Of a stretch of DNA of 64,000 nt, positions 18,562 to 27,377 are shown one piece after another. Each line of letters starts with the position of its first letter. Positions within the stretch are counted from its first letter, which is position 1. A program made the translations under genes and the position numbers. This DNA is from Chryseobacterium indologenes. GTDB lineage: Bacteria; Bacteroidota; Bacteroidia; Flavobacteriales; Weeksellaceae. Under the pieces are notes generated by a model. It did no database searches, was not told the origin of the DNA, and saw nothing but the letters and a program-made list of their open reading frames with translations. Location of the stretch: positions 496,001 to 560,000 of the forward strand of contig CP065590.1 of assembly GCA_016025055.1 (NCBI GenBank), read 5' to 3'.

Positions 18562-20031
18562 ATGAAAAAATTAATGTATATGATGGCAGCCATTTCAATG
18601 GTTGCCTTATCAAGTTGTGCTAATGAACTGGATAAACAAGGGAATGAAAAACCTTTGAACCGTACCCCTGAACAGGTAATCAATATTACCTCGTTCGGAA
18701 CTTATCCATCGGTATTACAATCGGGCAAGAACAGAAGCATGCTGGGCAAAGGAGATCCTGAAACATTTACGGAGACCCGCGAGTTTGAATCTTCAGAATC
18801 TATCGTATTGCCCCATTTGCAGATGTATATTTTCCCAGGGTCCCTGCTGAAAGGAAATTCTATACAGGACATGAATTTTAAACCGATTACAGCTTCTGTA
18901 AAACCAATTACCGTTTCCATGTCAATTCCGGCATTGAATAAAAAAACCGCATTTACCATAGATAAACCTTCTTTGTCAAATACCAGACAGGTGGTCCAGG
19001 ATTATATCCAGTCTGCGGACTTTACCCAAAACGGAATATTAAGCTACAGTGTTGAGCAATTTACTTCTTATGATGAGCTTAAAGTGGCTTTCGGGTCTAA
19101 TGTTAATACAAGATCTTTGTTTGGAAAAAATTCTTCTTCTACCAATATTGAAGAAGGGATGATCACTAAGAGAACGGGGTTCTATGTAAAGTTTTACCAG
19201 ACGTCATTCACGCTGGATATGGATATTCCATCCGGATCACTGGTTAATGATACCAACCTTGATACCGGAGGTGTAGAACCTGTGTATGTAAGTTCTATAT
19301 CGTACGGAAGAATGGGAGTTTTGGCCATTGAAACGAATGAACTGGCAGAAACAGCCAGAACGACAATCAATGAAACGTTCAGTAAGTTATTTGTAAAGGG
19401 AGAAAGCTATCTTACTCAGGAGGAGAAAAACTTTTTGAACGGGGCTGATTTCAATCTTTATATGATCGGAGGCAGCGGCGTTACGGCAGCGCAGTCTTTC
19501 AAAGGATATGAAGCTTTCGTTAATCATGTTTCCAAAGGCACATTTTCAAAAAGCCAGCCGGGAGTTCCTATTTTCTGTACCTATTCTTATTTAAATGATA
19601 ATTCTCCGGTAAAGACTTCATTTAAATTTGATATTAAAAATCCACCGGTTTATGTAAAACTGGTTAAAGAAAATATCGTAACCAGCAGCCGAATTAAAAA
19701 TGCGGACATCAAGCTCTACTTTTATTCCAGTAAAAGCCAGACCAATACCATTGCCCACCCCAGCATCCGCTTTGTCATTAATAAAACAACAACGAATGGA
19801 GTGAGCGGTAACGGAGATCATTTTACTTACACGACTACCACAGAGCCTATTGTATTGCAAAATGCAGGTTTGAATACCAATATGACCATTCCCAATCAAC
19901 GTTTATCAAGCCAGCAAGGAGTCTGTAAGCCAAGAGGGCAACATCCTTGTGAATTTATAATCACCAAAACGGAAGATGTAGCATACACCATCGCTCCAAG
20001 CGATAAGTACAATTATATTGTGATCAATTAA
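18562..20031 (+). CDS. long CDC-like pore-forming protein (thiol-activated cytolysin family)
   Basis: A 489-residue partner of the short protein. The signal peptide ends in the lipobox LSSC19. The CDC-like core has SFTLDMDIPSG, VYVSSISYGRMGVLAIET, LYMIGGSGVTAAQSF and KGTFSKSQPGVPIF, followed by YSYLNDNS. After about residue 355 comes an extra beta-rich domain of roughly 130 residues, at the place of CDC domain 4. It has no Trp-rich undecapeptide and carries Cys455 and Cys463, which could form a disulfide. The family suggests that this domain binds a surface receptor and recruits the short form. Both genes belong to one transcript that ends at the hairpin at 20061. The target cell and receptor are unknown. 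Confidence 0.9.
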   Translation: MKKLMYMMAAISMVALSSCANELDKQGNEKPLNRTPEQVINITSFGTYPSVLQSGKNRSMLGKGDPETFTETREFESSESIVLPHLQMYIFPGSLLKGNSIQDMNFKPITASVKPITVSMSIPALNKKTAFTIDKPSLSNTRQVVQDYIQSADFTQNGILSYSVEQFTSYDELKVAFGSNVNTRSLFGKNSSSTNIEEGMITKRTGFYVKFYQTSFTLDMDIPSGSLVNDTNLDTGGVEPVYVSSISYGRMGVLAIETNELAETARTTINETFSKLFVKGESYLTQEEKNFLNGADFNLYMIGGSGVTAAQSFKGYEAFVNHVSKGTFSKSQPGVPIFCTYSYLNDNSPVKTSFKFDIKNPPVYVKLVKENIVTSSRIKNADIKLYFYSSKSQTNTIAHPSIRFVINKTTTNGVSGNGDHFTYTTTTEPIVLQNAGLNTNMTIPNQRLSSQQGVCKPRGQHPCEFIITKTEDVAYTIAPSDKYNYIVIN

Positions 20032-20060
20032 AAGATCATCGTAATTTTTATAGTTAACCA

Positions 20061-20089
20061 AAATTCCCCGGACTTCGTCCGGGGAATTT
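20061..20089. terminator. bidirectional terminator
   Basis: A perfect 13-bp stem (AAATTCCCCGGAC with its complement) and a TTC loop, between the convergent CDC-like and thioredoxin genes. Confidence 0.85.
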
Positions 20090-20095
20090 ATTTTA

Positions 20096-20611
20096 TTAAT
20101 TTTTCTTCATAAAAACATTCTGAATCTTCTGGCTTTCTTCTTTTGTCAGCGGAGAAGCTTTTCCCAGCTTGGCAATGAAATCAGATACTTCATCCTGAGT
20201 AGCGGGAGATCCCAGGTTTTCACCTTTAGCATTGAAAGAATCAGCCAACACCTCTCCTTTGGAATTTAAGACCAGCCAGAAAGGGAGACCTGCATTTTCA
20301 CCTTTGAACTTATTCATCAGTTCCTGCCCGCCTGGATTTTCAAGGGCTTTCTTTTCACCTCTTTCCTGAACATCGATGTATGCGATAACAAATCTTTTAT
20401 CAAAAATAGGCTGTGTTTCCGGCAGGTTCATATTTTTTTCCATCATTTTACACCATTTGCACCATGAGGCATGGAATACCAGCAAAACATTTTTCTTAGC
20501 TGCTTTAGCCTCTGTCAGTGCATTATTGATTACAACATCTGCTTTTTCCTGAGCCATTCCCCATTGAAAAAACAATAAAGCTGCAACCAACACGATCTTA
20601 GAATATTTCAT
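20096..20611 (-). CDS. exported thioredoxin-family protein
   Basis: 171 residues with a signal peptide ending near GMAQ and a thioredoxin fold with the active-site pair Cys51-Lys-Trp-Cys54 in FHASWCKWCKMM. The cis-proline loop is GLPFWLV. It is probably a periplasmic disulfide reductase or isomerase of the DUF255/thioredoxin_7-like group. It is convergent to the toxin genes and is not co-transcribed with them. A role in handling their disulfides is conceivable but not shown. Confidence 0.88.
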   Translation of the reverse strand: MKYSKIVLVAALLFFQWGMAQEKADVVINNALTEAKAAKKNVLLVFHASWCKWCKMMEKNMNLPETQPIFDKRFVIAYIDVQERGEKKALENPGGQELMNKFKGENAGLPFWLVLNSKGEVLADSFNAKGENLGSPATQDEVSDFIAKLGKASPLTKEESQKIQNVFMKKN

Positions 20612-20721
20612 TTACATTTTGTTTTTTAATTCTCTACGAATGTAAACATTTTCTTTAATTTAGTATATGATAAAAAAATAATCCATCAATCTAATTATTA
20701 AAGTTGATACAAACATAAAAA

Positions 20722-21513
20722 ATGGTTGAAATAAAAAAATATTATAATCAGGAAGGCCATTCTGAACCGAGAAGGGTTATTAAGTATACTCTATTCTGGT
20801 GCTCAGGAGGAACGGCAGAAATTCTTATTGATGAACATATTTTTGCGTTGAAAACTCATCAGGCAGTCACGATTACCTCGGGACAATATCATCAGCTGAT
20901 GACTGTAAACGGAGAGGTCATCGCTCTTGAATTTACGCTTGATTTTTTCAGTAAAAGCGACAGCGATATTGAGCTTATCTTTCACAACGGACTTTTCTGC
21001 CATTTTGGAATGAACGAAATAATCACGATCCGGAATGCGTCCTTTTTCTCTGAAACCCTTGACAGGATTGAAAAAAAAATCGAGGAAAAACCTTATCAAT
21101 ATCTGATTTCCACTCATTCTATGATTGAATTACTATTGGTAGAAATCAACCGCAGCAAAATTGCCAACGGCGATGAAATCTGGAAACCGGATGCCTTGTT
21201 TTTAAAATTTCTGGAGAAGGTACGCCAACATTTTTCAGATAATTATCCGGTAGCTCAGTTTTCAGACTTATTAAATACAACTGAGGCGAAATTGAATGAA
21301 GTATCAAAGCTTCACACCCAAAAAACAGCCCAAAACGTCATTTACAGTCTCATCATTTCTGAAGCTAAACGGCTATTGCTCTATGAAAAACTGACCATCA
21401 AAGAAATAGCGTATCAACTGGGCTTTAATGATCCCTTTTATTTTTCCAACTTTTTTAAAAAGCATACCTCATTATCCCCCAAAGACTATCAAAAAAACTT
21501 AAAAAGATCTTAA
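20722..21513 (+). CDS. AraC-family transcriptional regulator
   Basis: 263 residues. The N-terminal half has a cupin-like beta-rich sensor region (IDEHIFALKTHQAVTITSGQ). The C-terminal half has two helix-turn-helix motifs, the second of which is LTIKEIAYQLGFNDPFYFSN with FFKKHTSLSPKDYQK, the classic AraC signature. It is transcribed 151 bases upstream of a DoxX-cupin pair on the same strand and may regulate it. The inducer is unknown. Confidence 0.92.
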   Translation: MVEIKKYYNQEGHSEPRRVIKYTLFWCSGGTAEILIDEHIFALKTHQAVTITSGQYHQLMTVNGEVIALEFTLDFFSKSDSDIELIFHNGLFCHFGMNEIITIRNASFFSETLDRIEKKIEEKPYQYLISTHSMIELLLVEINRSKIANGDEIWKPDALFLKFLEKVRQHFSDNYPVAQFSDLLNTTEAKLNEVSKLHTQKTAQNVIYSLIISEAKRLLLYEKLTIKEIAYQLGFNDPFYFSNFFKKHTSLSPKDYQKNLKRS

Positions 21514-21530
21514 GTTCAGACATCCATATC

Positions 21531-21570
21531 CTTTCCATCTTCAACTTTCAATTCTCAATTTTCCACTCTA
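21531..21570. repeat. pyrimidine-rich TTTCAATTCTCAATTTTCCA-type intergenic repeat
   Basis: A low-complexity run built from TTTCAA, CTCAATTTT and CCATCTTC words. A related run in the opposite orientation occurs at 63718-63763. Such runs are common between genes in Chryseobacterium. I know of no function for them. Confidence 0.35.
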
Positions 21571-21664
21571 CTAAATTTTACATGCTTTTCCCGAAATTGT
21601 CTATTCTTTAGGCCCTGTTTTTCACTGAACTTTGTCCCTATAATTGAAAACAAAAATTACAGGT

Positions 21665-22090
21665 ATGAAAACCAGACAAGACATCGCCGTTTTCTTATTA
21701 AGAATCGCATTAGCAACGGGGTTTTTATCGGCAGTAGCCAGCAGGCTGAATCTTTGGGGAACCCGATCATCCGGATGGAAAAGTTTTGTACAATACACGG
21801 CTGAAACCAATTCTTTCCTTCCCTCTTCATTTGCTCCTTTTTTGGCGATCCTGTCAACCATTGCGGAGTTATCTTTCGGACTTCTTCTTCTTGCAGGATA
21901 TCAGGTAAAAAAAACAGCTCTTTTTGCCGCTGTCCTTAGTCTGTTATTTGCCATGGCGATGAGTATTTCTTTCGGCTGTAAAGAACCGCTGGATTATTCA
22001 GTTTTTGTTTTCAGTGCCGGAGCATTTTTATTGAGTACTTTTTCTCAATATCAATGGAGTATTGACCAGATATTACCTCAAAAACAATAA
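21665..22090 (+). CDS. DoxX-family membrane protein
   Basis: About 141 residues with four hydrophobic helices. The order of features (LLRIALATGFLSAVASRLNL, then SWKSFVQY and the third and fourth helices) matches DoxX/MauE-like small membrane proteins, often linked to quinone or thiol redox chemistry. I start at ATG 21665, since the extension from 21644 has no support. A cupin gene follows 16 bases later, giving a two-gene unit behind an AraC regulator. Confidence 0.82.
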   Translation: MKTRQDIAVFLLRIALATGFLSAVASRLNLWGTRSSGWKSFVQYTAETNSFLPSSFAPFLAILSTIAELSFGLLLLAGYQVKKTALFAAVLSLLFAMAMSISFGCKEPLDYSVFVFSAGAFLLSTFSQYQWSIDQILPQKQ

Positions 22091-22106
22091 TTAAAAATCA
22101 TTTATC

Positions 22107-22460
22107 ATGCATACCAACATCAACGATTACATCGTAAAAACAACACAAAACGAATGGCAACCTTTAATTGAAAAAGGAATTCATTATGAAGGTATTTTCG
22201 TACAATCATTAAAATTTGATCCTGAGAAAAACCGTTCTACCAACATTCTTCTGAAATTTGAACCGGGAGCAAGCTATCCTTATCACAATCATCCGGCAGG
22301 AGAAGAACTCTTTATCTTGGAGGGTGAAGCTTTCATTGCAGGTGCCCATCTTGAAAAAGGAGATTTTTTATACACCCCGCCGGGTTTTAAGCATTCAGTA
22401 AAATCAGAGAACGGATGTATTATATACTTCATGATTCCTGAAGAAGTTGAAATTCTCTGA
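22107..22460 (+). CDS. cupin-domain protein, ChrR-like
   Basis: 117 residues forming one cupin barrel. The metal-binding motif 1 is PYHNHPAGEELFILEG (two His and a Glu). Motif 2 is LEKGDFLYTPPGFKHS, with the final His. This resembles the ChrR-like cupin group, which includes zinc-binding sensors and small dioxygenases. It is co-transcribed with the DoxX gene, suggesting a stress or redox function. Its substrate cannot be inferred. Confidence 0.85.
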   Translation: MHTNINDYIVKTTQNEWQPLIEKGIHYEGIFVQSLKFDPEKNRSTNILLKFEPGASYPYHNHPAGEELFILEGEAFIAGAHLEKGDFLYTPPGFKHSVKSENGCIIYFMIPEEVEIL

Positions 22461-22485
22461 CAACAGTACTTTATCTGAAAAAAGT

Positions 22486-22518
22486 AAAGCCACCGTAAAT
22501 CATTCTTACAGTGGCTTT
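22486..22518. terminator. bidirectional terminator
   Basis: A 13-bp stem with one mismatch (AAAGCCACCGTAA pairing with TTACAGTGGCTTT) around a 7-base loop, between the convergent cupin and acyltransferase genes. Confidence 0.75.
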
Positions 22519-22546
22519 CTTATATGCCCAGAATATACATTTAAAA

Positions 22547-23650
22547 TCATACACTTTCTTCCATGGAAGTTCTCCGTAACAGAACAAGTGTTTTTCTCTT
22601 TCTTATCAGGTCAATACTGATCTGAACTGAAAAAGTAAGAACGATATACAATACAATAAGTACCATCACATAACCTATTTCGTGCTGTCTGTACCCGAAT
22701 ATTCCTTTTCCCCAGGATATCAGAATCCATTGGATCATGTACATGGAAGTCAGATTTTTGCTGCAATATTGTAACAACTGCATGAATCTGTTTTTTTTGA
22801 CATTTAAGGTGATTCTGAAGATAATCCATAGAAAAATTAACGTCCATCCGGCAAAATAAATAACACCTCCCGGCCCCATATGATAAAAACCATTGTAATT
22901 GTATTTGCCATATTTAAAAACCAATGGAGCCACAACAGCTATGAATAAAAGTCCAGCATACAACATATTTTTAAATAATTTTTTGCTGTCGTACTTCAGT
23001 TCCTGAAACCATTTCCCAAAGAACATTCCAATAATAATAAAGGACATCCACGGGAAAACAGGAAAATAAACATAAGCAGGATAATCGGTACTAAAAAGAA
23101 GATCAAGAATATAATTGATCACCGGTACATCTGCATTAATGCCGCTCACCTCTCTTGAAACGAGTGCTACCAGCAAACCAATTACCAGAATGACATACTT
23201 ATTTTTAACATACTCTCTAATAAAACCAACAAAAAGCAAAGACATTCCCGCCAGCTGTAAAATATCACCCAGTTGCACCAGATACACATATTGTTGTTCT
23301 ATCGGGGCATTCCATCCGTATTTCTGAATAAAATTATCAGGAGCAAAGCCAAAGATGAAAGGGATCATAAACTTCATAAAGTTCATAAAAAGTCCGGCTA
23401 GTACAAGTAAAACTCCCCGTTTTAAAGCACTGCCGAGGCTTTGGTGGCTTGAAGTCATAAAGGTAATTCCCATACAAATCAGAAAGATAGAAGTCCCTCG
23501 TCCAAGGAAAACGATAAAACTTCCTATAGTGGTTTCCGATTGTGATTTTACATTGGCATAAATAAGCAAGGTATGTATAATAATCATTCCCAATACACTC
23601 ATCCCCTTTATTAAGTCCAACGCAAGTATTCTTTTATTGTATTGTTCCAT
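22547..23650 (-). CDS. membrane protein of the HGSNAT/YeiB-like (DUF1624) acyltransferase group
   Basis: 367 residues with about ten hydrophobic helices. The N-terminus RILALDLIKGMSVLGMIIIH, with a His at the end of helix 1, matches the heparan-alpha-glucosaminide acetyltransferase/DUF1624 superfamily, which moves acyl groups across membranes. The C-terminal half has YCSKNLTSMYMIQWIL, also typical. The acceptor is unknown. The gene is monocistronic. About 90 bases upstream lies a 15-base motif (23741-23755) that also occurs over the promoter of the TonB receptor at 31458. Confidence 0.8.
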   Translation of the reverse strand: MEQYNKRILALDLIKGMSVLGMIIIHTLLIYANVKSQSETTIGSFIVFLGRGTSIFLICMGITFMTSSHQSLGSALKRGVLLVLAGLFMNFMKFMIPFIFGFAPDNFIQKYGWNAPIEQQYVYLVQLGDILQLAGMSLLFVGFIREYVKNKYVILVIGLLVALVSREVSGINADVPVINYILDLLFSTDYPAYVYFPVFPWMSFIIIGMFFGKWFQELKYDSKKLFKNMLYAGLLFIAVVAPLVFKYGKYNYNGFYHMGPGGVIYFAGWTLIFLWIIFRITLNVKKNRFMQLLQYCSKNLTSMYMIQWILISWGKGIFGYRQHEIGYVMVLIVLYIVLTFSVQISIDLIRKRKTLVLLRRTSMEESV

Positions 23651-23740
23651 AGTGTTTAGTTTTTTAAAAACAGATTGATAAATAATATGTACAGAGGTAT
23701 TTCTCTTAACATTTTTTCATGTATTATTTTAAAATTTTAT

Positions 23741-23755
23741 TTATTCTAAATAAAA
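23741..23755. promoter_or_regulatory. candidate operator TTATTCTAAATAAAA (copy 1)
   Basis: This 15-base sequence is identical to one at 31494-31508 next to the TonB-receptor promoter. It contains an AT-rich TTCTAAA half-site like those in Fur-type boxes. It is 91 bases upstream of the acyltransferase ATG. Confidence 0.35.
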
Positions 23756-23902
23756 ACAAATATACAGATAAAATACACATCATTGATTTTTCGATTATAT
23801 TTTCATAAAAAATTAATAAAGCTCTCACAGAAAGAAGCACCAGTCACTTGTTCTTTCCTTTTGAATCATCTATCTTTGAACTTACCTAAATCACTTAGTT
23901 GA

Positions 23903-24592
23903 ATGAATGCAGACTTACAAGCTTTCAGAAAAAATATTCCATGGATAATCAGCGACTCTGATCATTTGGAGTTTTCAGAAATGGAAAAAGGAATTACATT
24001 ATCTGAAAAATTTACAGAGACATTTCCTGTTCTTACCAATCTCATCAATAATGCAAGAGTACTGGACCTAAAGATTAACGGCCAACCTTATTATCTCCTG
24101 TCATGGACTAATAAGGATAATGAGAGCTGTGGTTGGTTAAATAAAATTGAACAAGATTCTTCTCCCTTACCGTTTATCGAAGAGCATCAGTTATTGTTAA
24201 ATGAAATAGGCGGTATTCAGGAATCTTATCAGCAGCCGGACCGGGCTTTTACCAATAATCAGAATTTCCTGTTTCTCGGATCTGCCTGTTCAACAGGAAT
24301 TGAAGGTTGGGAGAATTATTACGAAGAAACCTGCGGTCAGGATCAGAAATCACCTATTGACTACAATAGCCTCATCAGTTTTGCGGAAGAAGTTAATGGC
24401 AATTTAACATTATATGATCCAAAAACAAAGAGAATTTTACTTTTTGCTCCTGGTCATGCTTTTGAAAATGTTAAGTCTTTGAAAAATCAACCTGAGTATA
24501 CATTTTATACCATTAATTCCGTCCCTACTTTTGTAGATTACGTAGAAACTTTAGCAACTGAATGGAAAGAAGAAATCAGAACAAGTATATAA
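23903..24592 (+). CDS. SUKH/SMI1-KNR4-like hypothetical protein
   Basis: 229 residues, no signal peptide, acidic. The plan resembles SUKH-superfamily proteins, which are commonly toxin-immunity or scaffold proteins. It has HQLLLNEIGGI early, then NFLFLGSACSTGIEGWENYY, and an end with the strand YTFYTINSVPTFVDYVETLA. The resemblance is by layout only. No toxin gene is adjacent. The gene is monocistronic, between a 250-base AT-rich region and a terminator. Confidence 0.5.
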   Translation: MNADLQAFRKNIPWIISDSDHLEFSEMEKGITLSEKFTETFPVLTNLINNARVLDLKINGQPYYLLSWTNKDNESCGWLNKIEQDSSPLPFIEEHQLLLNEIGGIQESYQQPDRAFTNNQNFLFLGSACSTGIEGWENYYEETCGQDQKSPIDYNSLISFAEEVNGNLTLYDPKTKRILLFAPGHAFENVKSLKNQPEYTFYTINSVPTFVDYVETLATEWKEEIRTSI

Positions 24593-24593
24593 A

Positions 24594-24622
24594 AAAATCT
24601 CCTGCTTAATACAGGAGATTTT
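24594..24622. terminator. bidirectional terminator
   Basis: A perfect 11-bp stem (AAAATCTCCTG with CAGGAGATTTT) and a 7-base loop between the convergent SUKH-like and peroxidase genes. Confidence 0.8.
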
Positions 24623-24630
24623 CAAATCAA

Positions 24631-25778
24631 TTATTTAGTCGTTTTAGGCAATTCCGGCGGGCGCATTTTATATTTGTAGCTGTTCAGAGTTTTCAGAAAT
24701 GCTACAATATCAAAGACCTCATCGTCTGTTAAATTAAGTTTTTCAATCATTCCGGATTTATGTGGAAACTTCGGATCATTTACCTGGTCTCCTTTCGGAG
24801 TTTCCCTTCCCATTCCAGCGTTGTACATCATAACAATATTGGCCAGCTCAGGGAAAAGTCCATTATGCATATAAGGCTTATTCTCTGAAACTTCTCTCAG
24901 TGTAGGTGTTTTAAACTTTCCTACATCTTCATTTTTTTGGGTTACAATATATCTTCCCAGGTCTTCATATTTCTTTCCATAGTAGGTAAGTCCTAAGTTA
25001 TGAAATTTCTGATCTGAAAAATAGGATGTATTGTGGCAGTTAATACAGTTTGCTTTGGTTCGGAATAAGTGAAGTCCGTTAAGTTCAGAATCATTTAAAG
25101 CATCTTTTTTCCGGATACAAATTTGTCAAATTTTGAAGGTGGGCTTATCAAAGAACCTTCAAATGTGGCAATAGCTTTGGTGATCTTCTCTTCTGTAACT
25201 TCTCCATTTCCGAAGGCTTTTTCAAAAAATGGCTTATATCCCTTAATTTTCCTGATATTTCTTGTAGCAAGAGACATATGAAGATTCATTTCCACAGGAT
25301 TTTCAATGGGTGCTTTTACCTGTTCTTCCAATGTTCCAGCGCGGCCATCCCAGAAAAAAGTTTTAGCATATCCAATATTCACCAAAGTAGGTGCATTTCT
25401 AACTCCCGTCTGACGATCATGACCGAAAGAAACCCTGCTTCCATCTGACCAACCGATTTCAGGATTATGGCAGTTGGCACAGGAAATCTGCCCACTCTTT
25501 GAAAGTCTCGGATCGAAGAAAAGCATTTTTCCAAGCTCCATCTTATCTTCTGAATACGGATTATCTTCAGGGAACTTCATTTTGGGTAATGGCCCGATAT
25601 CCTGAAAACCATCTTTGGCTTCCGGAAATAAATGAGGTGCTGGCCATTTTGACTGGTCACCACTGCTATATAATGTACGCAGTTCTTCAAGGCTATATCC
25701 GGTAGGCTTCACCGAAGTATAACTTAATAAACATACTGCTCCTATAATCGCTAAGAAAGCGAGATACCTGTCTTTCAT
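24631..25778 (-). CDS. di-heme cytochrome c peroxidase / MauG-like (frameshifted)
   Basis: A periplasmic c-type cytochrome of about 382 residues that reduces peroxide, or modifies a substrate as MauG does. It has an N-terminal signal helix, the first heme site ISCANCHNPEIGWSDG, APTLVNIGY and FFWDGRAGTLEEQ. The frame breaks in the T6 run at 25105-25110 (coding strand VSGK then DALNDSELNG). The second heme site, CINCHNTSYF, follows, then TPTLREVSENKPYMHNG, with the distal Met or His region, and the C-terminus. Adding one base restores a normal-length protein. It is the last gene of a four-gene operon with a TonB receptor, 6 bases after the barrel protein. Confidence 0.92.
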
Positions 25779-25784
25779 TTCTTT

Positions 25785-27377
25785 TTAGTAATAAACATTC
25801 AGTCCTACAGAGGCCATCTGATTGGCAGCTCCATTGTAATCTACTGCATTTTTATAAGTACTGTTCATTATCCAGATTTGTGTGAAATTTCCAAATAATT
25901 CATACCTGATTTTACCGTGGTCAAATATATATCCGGCATTAAAAGCAAGTCCTAACTTAGATGTTGCATCATATGCAAAATCGGGTTGAGCAATCTTTGT
26001 TACAAAGATATTCTCTTTTGAACTTTGATAAGGCTGATAATTGAATTCTTTTTCTAACGGAAGATAAAGGGTTTGTGTAATTCCCACAGACAATTTATGA
26101 GATGGCATCAGGACAAATTCCTTTTCAGCTCCCAGTCTATAATTAACATAAGAAAGTCTTCTATTCATAACCACAGAAATATCTTTCACATGATTTTTTC
26201 CATACGTTGCATCTAATCGAATTTTAAAAGCCTCATTTTTATGATTAAACCATATCACGCTATTCTGCCAGTTCAGATTTTGTTGCTCCAGTCGATAGCT
26301 TCTGTATTCTAAAGGATAATTATAATTGGTATCCAACTGATCCATGTAGGTTACCGAAGAGGCCCATTTTTTACCATTATAGTTTCCTAAAAAGTTAAGA
26401 TAGAAACTATGCAAATCTGTTTTTAACCCTGAATATTTTGTATAATCTTTATGATAAGTATAACTGGCATCCTGATATTCGTAGCCCCGATAAAAACGCT
26501 CGACTACATTTTTATAATCATATCCGACTGAGAGATGAGTATTATTACTATTAAAAGCATATTCACCACCCCAGATATATCCTGCTGTTTTATATTCAGA
26601 GTATTTATATTGTGTATTACCGATATACTGATTTCCGTACCCTTCATTATATCGTATATAAATACTGTCATTGGCAGGTACATGCAAATTAGCATTCACA
26701 AACATAATATTAATGTTTTTATAATGGTTGAGATAACTCATTTTACCAAAAATAGTATGTTGATGCCATTTTAGTCCCACTTTTCCGAAAGCTTTATAGG
26801 TATAGTCATCTACCTGAGGTCTCGGGTCAGCATTTTGCCGATAGGATTTGGCATACCGTCCTTCTGCTCCTACCTGGAGGATAACAGGTTTTACAGGATT
26901 ATAAGCAAACTGTCCGTTGATAAAATAACTTTGTTTCTGCCATCTGGCCGAACGAGGTGCCCAGTAGTAAGAAGGGTTATATATAAATGAGGCATCGGTA
27001 GTCCTTTCATCACTCAGGATATAAGGAACATTATCTTCTGCTGTTTTATCAGCCATTAATCTTCCAGAAAGTGCAATTTTAGAATTCAGTTTATAAACTC
27101 CTTCAGATCTAAAATTAAAGCTTGTTATTTTATCGGGAGATTGAACTCTTTTAAAGTTTTGTTTTAGTGTGGAAAATTGAAAACTAGTTTGTGAAAAATC
27201 CAGTGGTTTAAAAAAAGAAAGATAAGGATTGTCTATCCTGATATTCTTCTCTACCGTACTGATATTGATACTGTCCAAATGTGATGTCTGTGCATAAAGG
27301 AACTGACTGCCAAACACAGCCAATCCCACCATCAGGTATTGAAAAACTTGTATCGTTGCTTCTTTCTTATTGCGCAT
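25785..27377 (-). CDS. outer-membrane beta-barrel protein (DUF6850-like)
   Basis: 530 residues with a signal sequence ending near LYAQ and then Tyr/Asn-rich alternating strands to the end, as in large outer-membrane barrels. No plug or TonB box is visible. The DUF6850 name is from memory of similar operons and is unverified. Its first 11 bases overlap the end of the lipoprotein gene, and the peroxidase follows after 6 bases, so the three are tightly coupled. It is probably an accessory pore or assembly partner for the TonB receptor system. Confidence 0.75.
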   Translation of the reverse strand: MRNKKEATIQVFQYLMVGLAVFGSQFLYAQTSHLDSINISTVEKNIRIDNPYLSFFKPLDFSQTSFQFSTLKQNFKRVQSPDKITSFNFRSEGVYKLNSKIALSGRLMADKTAEDNVPYILSDERTTDASFIYNPSYYWAPRSARWQKQSYFINGQFAYNPVKPVILQVGAEGRYAKSYRQNADPRPQVDDYTYKAFGKVGLKWHQHTIFGKMSYLNHYKNINIMFVNANLHVPANDSIYIRYNEGYGNQYIGNTQYKYSEYKTAGYIWGGEYAFNSNNTHLSVGYDYKNVVERFYRGYEYQDASYTYHKDYTKYSGLKTDLHSFYLNFLGNYNGKKWASSVTYMDQLDTNYNYPLEYRSYRLEQQNLNWQNSVIWFNHKNEAFKIRLDATYGKNHVKDISVVMNRRLSYVNYRLGAEKEFVLMPSHKLSVGITQTLYLPLEKEFNYQPYQSSKENIFVTKIAQPDFAYDATSKLGLAFNAGYIFDHGKIRYELFGNFTQIWIMNSTYKNAVDYNGAANQMASVGLNVYY

